Positions 1 through 6,598 of a DNA stretch of 64,000 nt are shown here, piece after piece. Source of the stretch: Kaistella solincola (GTDB lineage: Bacteria > Bacteroidota > Bacteroidia > Flavobacteriales > Weeksellaceae); contig NZ_JSYK01000002.1 in NCBI RefSeq assembly GCF_000812875.1, positions 558,001-622,000 on the forward strand, read 5' to 3'. Every line of letters begins with the position of its first letter. Position 1 is the first letter of the stretch. Both the position numbers and the translations under genes were made by a program. The notes under the pieces were generated by a model. The model worked only from the letters and a program-made list of their open reading frames with translations, was not told the DNA's origin and did no database searches.

Positions 1-850
1 CGTCGTCAAAATCTTTTGCATCTTTCGGATCGATAGTGAAAGTGCAGACATCGCGCATATCACGACGCTTTGCAACTTCTTCAGGTCTGATGCTGCGGTC
101 CAGATTACTGGCTTCATTTTCAACATCTTCAGGGAAAGTGTAGGGTAGACCGTACTCAGCCAGTATCGAGTGAATTTCGGTTTCGTGTTCGCCCGGCGCA
201 CCCAAAACTTTGATGATTTCACCTTCAGGATTTTTCTCACCTTGTTTCCAATCGGTCATTTTTACCACAACCTTATCACCATCCTGGGCGCCACCAATTT
301 TTCCTTTCGGAACAAAAATATCGGTATTTATCCGCTTTTTATCGCCAACAACAAAACCAAAATCTTTATGTTTAATAAACTGAAAAGTTCCCACAAATTC
401 GGTTCGGCTGCGCTCCATAACTTCAAGTACAGAACCTTCGATCTTGCGGCCTTTAAAATGATACGTTACAATAAGAACCGTATCACCCTGTAAAGCATCT
501 TTTACGTTTTTTGAATGCACGAAAATATCATCCTCTAAGCCTTCAACTTTTACATAGGCATTTCCGGTTTGGTTAAAATCGATAATTCCGGTCAAAGTTT
601 CTTCAATTTTTAAATTGATGATGTACTTTCCTTTTTCCACCTCCTTGATGCTCTGCACACTCAGCAGCTGATGCAGCGCCTGAATAACCAATTCACGCTG
701 GCGCGGGTTTTTGTAATCAATACCATCCGAAATCTGCTTATAATTGTAGATTTTGGAGGAATTGTGGTTCATAAACTTTAAAATCAGGCGACCGATTTCC
801 TGTAATTTATGATCGTTTTTAGCGGAAATATATTTCTTTTTTCTTGGCAT
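1..850 (-). CDS. rnr: Ribonuclease R, N-terminal part (cut by window edge)
   Basis: This is the 5' part of a 3'-to-5' exoribonuclease of the RNase II/R family, which degrades structured RNA in the cytoplasm. Translating the minus strand from the ATG at 850 gives about 283 residues before the window ends. A basic start (MPRKKKYISAK) leads into a winged-helix region (about 1-80) and then OB-fold/cold-shock regions containing DFNQTGNAYVKV and HKDFGFVVGDKKR. The last visible residues, DPKDAKDFDD, are the signature that opens the catalytic RNB domain and carries its metal-binding aspartates. The gene follows rpiB by 25 bases on the same strand, so the two are probably cotranscribed. The name rests on the N-terminal domains plus this motif; the S1 domain lies outside the window. 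Confidence 0.9.
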   Translation of the reverse strand, partial: MPRKKKYISAKNDHKLQEIGRLILKFMNHNSSKIYNYKQISDGIDYKNPRQRELVIQALHQLLSVQSIKEVEKGKYIINLKIEETLTGIIDFNQTGNAYVKVEGLEDDIFVHSKNVKDALQGDTVLIVTYHFKGRKIEGSVLEVMERSRTEFVGTFQFIKHKDFGFVVGDKKRINTDIFVPKGKIGGAQDGDKVVVKMTDWKQGEKNPEGEIIKVLGAPGEHETEIHSILAEYGLPYTFPEDVENEASNLDRSIRPEEVAKRRDMRDVCTFTIDPKDAKDFDD

Positions 851-875
851 CTAGTTTATTTTTATGTGTTTAAAT

Positions 876-1307
876 TTAGCAAACGCTGATTTTACCAACG
901 CGGTTCTGATGTCTTCCACCTTCAAATTCCGAAGTAAGGAACTTGTCCACAATTTCCACAGCAAGTTCGCTGGCTATAAATCTAGCTGGGATGGAAATCA
1001 TATTCGCATTATTATGTTTGCGGGCTAAATCAGCCAGTTCCGGCATCCAGCACAGCGCGCAGCGAATTTTCTGGTGCTTGTTTGCGGTAATCTGTACGCC
1101 GTTACCACTACCGCAAATCAGGATTCCAAATTCGTTCTTACCATCTGCTACAGAATTTGCAGCAGGATGCACAAAATCCGGGTAATCAACGGAATCTTCA
1201 GAAAATGTACCAAAATCTTCAACTTCGTATGATCCCGCCAGATGTTGCTTAATGATCTCTTTATACTTAAAACCTGCGTGGTCACACGCAATTGCTATTT
1301 TCTTCAT
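876..1307 (-). CDS. rpiB: Ribose 5-phosphate isomerase B
   Basis: Interconverts ribulose 5-phosphate and ribose 5-phosphate in the pentose phosphate pathway (RpiB/LacAB family). The 143-residue length is normal for the family. The start has IACDHAGFKYKE, the phosphate-binding Asp-His pair; the middle has ILICGSGNG, the anion-hole loop; and the end has RHQNRVGKI, matching the conserved RHQxRVxKI. It lies just upstream of rnr in the same direction. A TAnnTTTG promoter element lies 34 bases before the ATG. The residue in the Cys active-site region (CALCWMPELADLARKHNNANM) agrees with RpiB rather than RpiA, which is unrelated in fold. Confidence 0.95.
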   Translation of the reverse strand: MKKIAIACDHAGFKYKEIIKQHLAGSYEVEDFGTFSEDSVDYPDFVHPAANSVADGKNEFGILICGSGNGVQITANKHQKIRCALCWMPELADLARKHNNANMISIPARFIASELAVEIVDKFLTSEFEGGRHQNRVGKISVC

Positions 1308-1340
1308 GATTTATATATTGAGGTTGGTGTAGAATAAACA

Positions 1341-1348
1341 CAAATTTA
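1341..1348 (-). promoter_or_regulatory. Candidate -7 promoter element for rpiB-rnr
   Basis: The minus strand reads TAAATTTG, an exact match to the Bacteroidota -7 consensus TAnnTTTG, 34 bases before the rpiB start. No clear -33 TTG was found at the usual spacing. Confidence 0.45.
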
Positions 1349-1640
1349 AGATTAAAAATATTAATATATTTTGCGAGGAACATTAATTTACGGCACGGTA
1401 ATTTCTGTGTTTTCCGCTTTTTTAACAATCTCGGAAAACTTGTGGATTAAGTTTCTAATTGGTGTTAATAACTTTCGAAAAAGAAGTCTTTCGTAATCCA
1501 GAAAATTTGATATTGGTAAAAATCCGCGAACAATTGATTTTTAAATTTTAATTTTTTGCTGAGGTCTTCAGCGGAAGTTTTCAATAAAATATTTGTTCAT
1601 AAAGAGATAAATTTTAACTTATTAACAAACGTTGATAAAA

Positions 1641-1672
1641 GCCTTAATATGTTATAAATCACATATTAAAGC
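1641..1672. repeat. Inverted repeat in the rpiB-pgk spacer
   Basis: Arms TTAATATGT and ACATATTAA, extended by an outer GC/GC pair across one mismatch, flank an 8-base loop. There is no T-run after it, so it is not an obvious terminator. It sits among the TGTTAATAA nonamers. Confidence 0.5.
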
Positions 1673-1867
1673 TGTTAATAAGCACACCAGCAACTCCATA
1701 GATCGTGTGATTAAATTCTTTAGTAAAAGTTCTCTGCAAAACCGTAACCTACAACAACACTATTCATATTCTCTATTTATAAAAAAGAGTTTACTGGTGA
1801 GAAAATGAATGAAAGAGTTTTGTGGAATTTAAAAATGAAAATAATTTCCAGACGAAGGAATTAATCT

Positions 1868-1875
1868 TACATTTG
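1868..1875 (+). promoter_or_regulatory. Candidate -7 promoter element for pgk
   Basis: TACATTTG matches TAnnTTTG and lies 24 bases before the ATG at 1900. It falls downstream of the alternative in-frame ATG at 1822, so it supports 1900 as the true pgk start. Confidence 0.5.
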
Positions 1876-1899
1876 TTAAACTTAAAAACCGGGATTTTT

Positions 1900-3090
1900 A
1901 TGAAGACAATTAACGATTTTAACTTTAAAGAAAAAAAGGCTCTGGTTCGGGTGGATTTCAATGTTCCGCAAAGCGCTGACTTAAAAGTTACCGATAACAC
2001 CAGAATTCAAGCTGTAAAACCGACAATTGAAAAGATTTTAAACGACGGTGGTTCTGTGATTTTGCTTTCACATCTCGGTCGGCCAAAAGGTAAGTTCTGT
2101 GAAGAATTTTCGATGAAAAATCTCATTCCGGAAATTGAAGAAGTTTTCGGTAAAACCGTAAAGTTTTGTGAGGATTGTATGAGCGAAGATGCGCAAAAAA
2201 TGACTAATGATCTGAAAGACGGAGAAATTTTACTTTTAGAAAATGTACGCTTTTATGAGCAGGAAGAAAACGGTGATGTAGAATTTGCTAAAAAATTAGC
2301 CTCGTATGCCGATGCTTTTGTAAACGATGCCTTCGGAACCGCACATCGCGAGCATGCTTCTACCGCAGTAATCGCACAGTTTTTTCCTTCAACTAAATTT
2401 TTCGGTTTATTGATGGCGAAAGAATTAGAAGCGATTGATAAAGTGCTGAAAAATGGTGAAAAGCCTGTTTTAGCAATTTTGGGAGGTTCAAAAGTTTCGT
2501 CAAAAATTACTATAATTGAAAATATGCTTCCGGCTATAGATCATCTGCTTATCGGCGGCGGTATGGCTTTTACTTTCATTAAAGCACTCGGTGGTGAAGT
2601 TGGAAATTCTATAGTAGAGGAGGATAAACTTGGTTTAGCGCTTGAAATTTTAGAAAAAGCAAAACGGCTGAATGTTGATGTACATCTGCCGGTAGATGTT
2701 ATTATGGCTGATGAATTCAATAATGACGCAGATACAAAAGAAGTAGATATTTATGATATTGAACCTGGTTGGATGGGCTTGGATGCCGGAACCAAATCCC
2801 GTTTGTTATTCAATGACGTGGTGATGAAATGCCGCACCATTTTATGGAATGGTCCCATCGGTGTTTTTGAAATGCCAAATTTCGCGGCTGGAACTATATC
2901 TTTAGGTGACAGCATTGCAGAAGCAACGAAATTAGGTGCATTTTCATTAGTTGGTGGTGGCGATAGTGTGGCTTTTGTTAAAAAGTTTGGTTACGAAGAT
3001 AAAGTGAGTTACGTTTCCACCGGCGGTGGAGCAATGCTGGAAAGTTTGGAAGGAAAAGAGCTTCCCGGAGTAAAAGCGATTAATCAATAA
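1900..3090 (+). CDS. pgk: Phosphoglycerate kinase
   Basis: Transfers phosphate between 1,3-bisphosphoglycerate and ADP in glycolysis (cytoplasm). The 396-residue product has the usual length. Family motifs are VRVDFNVP (about 16-23), the SHLGRPKG substrate loop, the LLENVRFY block, FVNDAFGTAHR, the LGGSKVSSKI hinge region and the C-terminal nucleotide loop GGGDSVAF. An in-frame ATG at 1822 would add 26 residues with no family similarity. The start at 1900 gives the canonical N-terminus and sits just after a TAnnTTTG promoter element. Transcription probably ends at the hairpins that follow the stop. Confidence 0.96.
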   Translation: MKTINDFNFKEKKALVRVDFNVPQSADLKVTDNTRIQAVKPTIEKILNDGGSVILLSHLGRPKGKFCEEFSMKNLIPEIEEVFGKTVKFCEDCMSEDAQKMTNDLKDGEILLLENVRFYEQEENGDVEFAKKLASYADAFVNDAFGTAHREHASTAVIAQFFPSTKFFGLLMAKELEAIDKVLKNGEKPVLAILGGSKVSSKITIIENMLPAIDHLLIGGGMAFTFIKALGGEVGNSIVEEDKLGLALEILEKAKRLNVDVHLPVDVIMADEFNNDADTKEVDIYDIEPGWMGLDAGTKSRLLFNDVVMKCRTILWNGPIGVFEMPNFAAGTISLGDSIAEATKLGAFSLVGGGDSVAFVKKFGYEDKVSYVSTGGGAMLESLEGKELPGVKAINQ

Positions 3091-3110
3091 AGTATATATT
3101 TAATAAAAAA

Positions 3111-3138
3111 AAATTTCCTGCTAACACAGGAAATTTTT
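3111..3138 (+). terminator. Rho-independent terminator of pgk
   Basis: A perfect 10-bp stem (AAATTTCCTG/CAGGAAATTT) with a 6-base loop is followed by T residues, 20 bases after the pgk stop. Confidence 0.8.
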
Positions 3139-3216
3139 TCATTTTGAAAACTACAGTTATTATATTGAGTTTTTGCTTTTTAGTAAAGTTAAATTTGCTT
3201 CAATTACATCAAAATA

Positions 3217-3246
3217 AAATATCCTGCTAAAACAGGATATTTTTCA
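3217..3246 (+). terminator. Second terminator-like hairpin after pgk
   Basis: A 10-bp stem (AAATATCCTG/CAGGATATTT) with loop CTAAAA and a short T-run. It is the second tandem unit. Two changed stem positions pair with each other relative to the first unit. Confidence 0.65.
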
Positions 3247-3411
3247 TTTTTGAAAACTACGTTGAAATTCTGAAGTTCCTGATTGGTAAAATTTAACTTC
3301 CTTTAATTCTCAAAAAAAATTCCTGGTAAAACGAGCGTTTTTCGCTTTTTTCGAAAATTGTGTGGAAAAGCTGTAAATTTGGCTTCTATAAATACCGCAA
3401 AAATCCAATAA

Positions 3412-4230
3412 CTATTTTTTTTCGATAATGTATATCAAGCTGGAATATTCGCCGGTTTTTGATGCCTTAAAATTAGAAATCGAGCCGTAGAGCAGTCCTT
3501 TTAGCCAAAATATGCGTGATTTTTTATATTTTTCGCTCAAAGCTGAAATGTAGTACGCATCAAGTAGGAGCGGTTTTATTTTTTTCACTTTCCATTTTTC
3601 ACTGTTCATTAATTTCAGCATTCCGTTTTTTGAGAAATGAAATATATGTCGCGGGACATCATAAGCTGCCCAAAACTCTTTATATTTTTTTGCATCGTGA
3701 GACGTTGGATTTGGTACAGCTATTATTAGTTTTCCGTTTGCTGAAAGTTTGTGATAAAATATTTCCAGAATTTCCTGCTGATTTTCTATGTGCTCAAAAA
3801 CATGCCACAGCGTAATTGCATCTAATGAATTGTTTTCAACTTCCTCTAAGGTTGAAATAAATTTTCCGGAAGATACCTTTTTTTGTGCAAAACTTCTAGC
3901 GGTCTCATTTGGTTCAAAGCCATAAATTTTAAAGTCTCCCTCGATTTTTTTTAAAAATTCTCCCGCACCACAACCATAATCTAAAACGCTTGAACCAATT
4001 TTTACCTGCTCCAGAAGGATTTTTTTCTTATAATCTAAATTAAAGTTTTGCAGAAATTTGTAAACTTTTTCTTTTAAACTGCCGGAATCCTGATGATGAG
4101 ATATATAATTTTCGCTTTGGTAGTATTTAGAAAGATCTTTTGGAACTTGATGTGTTTTCCAAATACCCGGAATTTCAGTTTCTTTTAGCTCAAAGGTTTC
4201 TTGTGTAAGAAAATGATCTTTTATTTTCAT
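3412..4230 (-). CDS. Class I SAM-dependent methyltransferase
   Basis: A 272-residue protein with the Rossmann-type methyltransferase core. SVLDYGCGAGEFL (about 81-93) is the SAM-binding motif I; DAITLWHVFEHI is the motif-II region typical of the Methyltransf_23/UbiE-like group; NGKLIIAVPNPTSHD follows. The substrate is unknown. The C-terminus has a hydrophobic stretch (RIFWLKGLLYGSISNF). It lies downstream of mnmG on the same strand, and the parS-like site falls in the 24-base gap between them, 8 bases before this ATG. It may be cotranscribed with mnmG. Methyltransferases of this type in flavobacteria often act on small molecules or surface glycans, but nothing here decides that. Confidence 0.8.
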   Translation of the reverse strand: MKIKDHFLTQETFELKETEIPGIWKTHQVPKDLSKYYQSENYISHHQDSGSLKEKVYKFLQNFNLDYKKKILLEQVKIGSSVLDYGCGAGEFLKKIEGDFKIYGFEPNETARSFAQKKVSSGKFISTLEEVENNSLDAITLWHVFEHIENQQEILEIFYHKLSANGKLIIAVPNPTSHDAKKYKEFWAAYDVPRHIFHFSKNGMLKLMNSEKWKVKKIKPLLLDAYYISALSEKYKKSRIFWLKGLLYGSISNFKASKTGEYSSLIYIIEKK

Positions 4231-4238
4231 TAAATATT

Positions 4239-4254
4239 TGTTTCACGTGAAACA
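4239..4254. other. parS-like centromere site 1 (ParB binding)
   Basis: The 16-base palindrome TGTTTCACGTGAAACA is an exact copy of the widely conserved chromosomal parS consensus bound by ParB/Spo0J for chromosome segregation. It abuts the stop codon of mnmG (4255-4257). parS sites normally cluster near oriC. Confidence 0.85.
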
Positions 4255-6114
4255 TTATTTTAAATAAATCAGCAAAATATTAATGTCAGAAGGCGATACA
4301 CCACTAATCCTACCAGCTTGTGCAATGGTTTTTGGCCTAATTTTATCTAATTTTTGTCGCGCTTCAGTTGATAATGACTTCAAAGTTGAGTAGTTAAAAT
4401 TTTCAGGTATTTTAATAGTTTCCAATTTCTGAAGTTTTGCGACATTGTCGCGTTCTTTATCAATGTATCCTTTGTACTTAATATTTATTTCAGCCTGCTC
4501 TTTAATTTCAGGTGCAAAATTGGCGGTATAATCTTTAATTAAATCTATCTGTTCCAATTTCTCCAGCGTCATATTTGGACGTGTTAAAATGTTCGCAGTT
4601 TTAAAAGCCTGATCAACAGGTGAAGATTGAATTTCAGCTAAAATTGGATTTATATCACCTGGTTTTAATGATGTATTTTTTAGAAACATTTCAAGTTTGT
4701 CGCTTTCTTCGATCTTCTTTTGAACTTTTTCAAGTCGCTCTGCGCTGGCTAAACCTAAATTGTACGATTTTTCGGTAAGACGAATATCAGCATTATCCTG
4801 ACGCAACAAGAGGCGATATTCAGCGCGCGAGGTAAACATTCGGTACGGTTCTTCAGTTCCTTTTGTAATTAAATCGTCAATCAGAACTCCAATATATGCT
4901 TCATCTCTGTTTAAAGTGAAAGCATCTTTACCATGAACTTTATTGTGTGCATTAATACCTGCCATTAGACCTTGTCCAGCTGCTTCTTCGTAACCTGTTG
5001 TGCCATTAATTTGTCCTGCAAAATAAAGGTTATTTATAAGTTTAGTTTCTAAGGTATGGGTAAGCTGAGTAGGAGGGAAGTAATCATATTCTATTGCATA
5101 ACCTGGTCTGAAAACTTTGGCATTTTCAAAGCCTGGAATATGACGCATCGCTTTCAACTGAACCTCTTCAGGAAGTGAAGAACTAAAACCATTAATATAC
5201 ATTTCTACAGTTCGCCAACCTTCCGGCTCTACAAAAAGCTGATGTCTTTCACGTTCTGCAAACCTATTTATTTTATCTTCAATACTTGGGCAATAGCGCG
5301 GGCCCGTGCTTTGAATTGTGCCGTTAAACATCGGACTTCTGTCAAAACCTTCGCGTAAGATTTCATGAACTATTTCGTTCGTGTACACAATATGACAACT
5401 CATTTGTTTTGTCATTTTTGGTGTGTCTAAAAAGGAAAACCTTTGAGGGTATTCATCACCTTTTTGTTCTTCCATTTTGGAATAGTCCAACGTTCTGCCG
5501 TCAACACGCGGAGGTGTTCCGGTTTTCATACGGCCCGCTTCAAAACCGAGTGAAATAAGCTGCTCTGTTATTCCTACAGCTCGTGGTTCACCCATTCTTC
5601 CGCCACCAAGTTGCTTATCCCCAACGTGAATTAAACCATTAAGAAAAGTTCCGTTGGTTAAAACAACAGATTTTGCTTTTATCTTTAAACCAAGCGAAGT
5701 TACGACACCTGCTACAGTGTCATTTTCTATAATTAAACTTTTCACCATATCCTGAAAAAAGTCCAGATTTGGTGTCTGTTCTAAAGCAATCCGCCATTCT
5801 TCGGCAAATAGCATTCGGTCATTCTGCGTTCTTGGTGACCACATTGCCGGACCTTTTGAAAGATTCAGCATTTTAAACTGAATTGCAGATTTATCCGAAA
5901 CGATGCCGGAATAACCACCCATCGCATCAATTTCCCGAACGATCTGTCCTTTTGCAATTCCGCCCATAGCCGGATTACAGGACATTTGTCCGATCGTCTG
6001 CATGTTCATTGTGATCAAAAGTGTTTTTGATCCGAGGTTCGCTGCGGCAGCTGCAGCTTCTGAACCTGCATGCCCGGCGCCAACTACAATGACGTCATAT
6101 ATATCGTTTATCAT
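4255..6114 (-). CDS. mnmG: tRNA uridine-5-carboxymethylaminomethyl(34) synthesis enzyme MnmG
   Basis: The FAD protein MnmG (GidA), with MnmE, installs the carboxymethylaminomethyl group on the wobble uridine of several tRNAs. The 619 residues match the family. The N-terminal dinucleotide fold has VVGAGHAGSEAA (about 10-21), the conserved block CNPAMGGIAKGQ follows, KTGTPPRVDGRTLDY appears mid-protein, and AGQINGTTGYEEAAGQG is the second FAD-binding signature. The C-terminal MnmE/tRNA domain has YKGYIDKERD and ARQKLDKIRPKTIAQAGRI. It is bracketed exactly by two parS-like sites, one after its stop and one 14 bases before its start. gidA lies near the origin in many bacteria. mnmA, for the 2-thio step on the same base, is at 27.6-28.8 kb. 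Confidence 0.97.
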   Translation of the reverse strand: MINDIYDVIVVGAGHAGSEAAAAAANLGSKTLLITMNMQTIGQMSCNPAMGGIAKGQIVREIDAMGGYSGIVSDKSAIQFKMLNLSKGPAMWSPRTQNDRMLFAEEWRIALEQTPNLDFFQDMVKSLIIENDTVAGVVTSLGLKIKAKSVVLTNGTFLNGLIHVGDKQLGGGRMGEPRAVGITEQLISLGFEAGRMKTGTPPRVDGRTLDYSKMEEQKGDEYPQRFSFLDTPKMTKQMSCHIVYTNEIVHEILREGFDRSPMFNGTIQSTGPRYCPSIEDKINRFAERERHQLFVEPEGWRTVEMYINGFSSSLPEEVQLKAMRHIPGFENAKVFRPGYAIEYDYFPPTQLTHTLETKLINNLYFAGQINGTTGYEEAAGQGLMAGINAHNKVHGKDAFTLNRDEAYIGVLIDDLITKGTEEPYRMFTSRAEYRLLLRQDNADIRLTEKSYNLGLASAERLEKVQKKIEESDKLEMFLKNTSLKPGDINPILAEIQSSPVDQAFKTANILTRPNMTLEKLEQIDLIKDYTANFAPEIKEQAEINIKYKGYIDKERDNVAKLQKLETIKIPENFNYSTLKSLSTEARQKLDKIRPKTIAQAGRISGVSPSDINILLIYLK

Positions 6115-6128
6115 AATATCTTCTAAAA

Positions 6129-6144
6129 TGTTTCACGTGAAACT
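6129..6144. other. parS-like centromere site 2 (ParB binding)
   Basis: TGTTTCACGTGAAACT matches the parS 16-mer at 15 of 16 positions, with the full core palindrome GTTTCACGTGAAAC. It lies in the leader of mnmG, 1,890 bases from site 1. Confidence 0.8.
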
Positions 6145-6186
6145 TTAAAAAAAAACAGCAAAAGAGGGGGAAATTTTTTCGAAATT

Positions 6187-6594
6187 TTAAAGCAGGTTTA
6201 AATAAAAATCTTCTTTTTGTCGCATAATTTTTACTTCCTCTTCGCTTTTATCTTTATAGCCACATAGGTGTAAAATACCATGTGCTAAAACGCGGTGAAA
6301 CTCTTGATTAAAATTTTTCGCAAGTTTTTCAGCATTTTCTAAAATGCGGGGCAAAGATACGAAAATATCAGCGGAAATATTTTTACCCTTCACATAATCA
6401 AAGGTTATGATGTCCGTATAGTAATCATGCTGAAGGTAATCCTGATTCACCTTCAGCAAACCTTCATCCGTGCAAAAAATGTAGTTAATTTTACCCGTTT
6501 TTTTTCCTTCAAGAGAAATAATCTCTTCTAACCACACTGAAGTGCTCGGTTCAATGGTTATTTCGTTTATATCTTCAAAAAAATAATATATCAT
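6187..6594 (-). CDS. ybeY: Endoribonuclease YbeY, rRNA maturation factor
   Basis: YbeY is a single-domain metal-dependent RNase involved in 16S rRNA 3'-end maturation and ribosome quality control. The 135-residue length fits. Motifs include NYIFCTDEGLLKVNQDYL with YYTDIITFDY, and the metal site HGILHLCGYKDKSEEE (about 110-125). The family motif is HxxxHxxxxxH; the first two histidines are present but the third position reads Asp. From memory this substitution is common in Bacteroidota YbeY, so activity is likely kept. The start lies 4 bases after the stop of the patatin-barrel gene, so the two are probably cotranscribed. Confidence 0.93.
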   Translation of the reverse strand: MIYYFFEDINEITIEPSTSVWLEEIISLEGKKTGKINYIFCTDEGLLKVNQDYLQHDYYTDIITFDYVKGKNISADIFVSLPRILENAEKLAKNFNQEFHRVLAHGILHLCGYKDKSEEEVKIMRQKEDFYLNLL

Positions 6595-6598
6595 AATT

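Larger units (their letters stand above)
1308..1899. other. AT-rich gene-free region with repeated nonamers; weak candidate replication origin
   Basis: This 592-base spacer between divergent rpiB and pgk holds no convincing gene. It contains the nonamer TGTTAATAA three times (1463-1471 plus, 1619-1627 minus, 1673-1681 plus), the similar CGTTGATAA at 1630-1638, and TGTGGATTA at 1441-1449, which is one mismatch from a DnaA box on the other strand. A long inverted repeat lies at 1641-1672. Two parS-like sites are only 3-5 kb away. Together these suggest an origin-proximal or origin region, but dnaA is not in the window and most large genes to the right read toward this spot, which argues against it. 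A plain regulatory spacer is the alternative. Confidence 0.25.
3109..3358 (+). repeat. Tandem hairpin repeat units downstream of pgk
   Basis: Two near-identical units start about 106 bases apart. Each has a stem (AAATTTCCTG with CAGGAAATTT, or AAATATCCTG with CAGGATATTT), a CTAAxA loop, then a T-run, CATTTT and GAAAACTAC. A more decayed third unit at about 3308-3358 keeps ATTCCTGGTAAAACGAG followed by a T-rich tail and CGAAAATTG. They fill the 321-base gene-free stretch between pgk and the next gene and belong to a wider family of small palindromes in this window. Confidence 0.7.

Noticed and set aside
1822-1899. N-terminal extension of pgk from an upstream ATG
   Set aside because: The 26 extra residues resemble nothing in the family and the region contains the TAnnTTTG promoter element.
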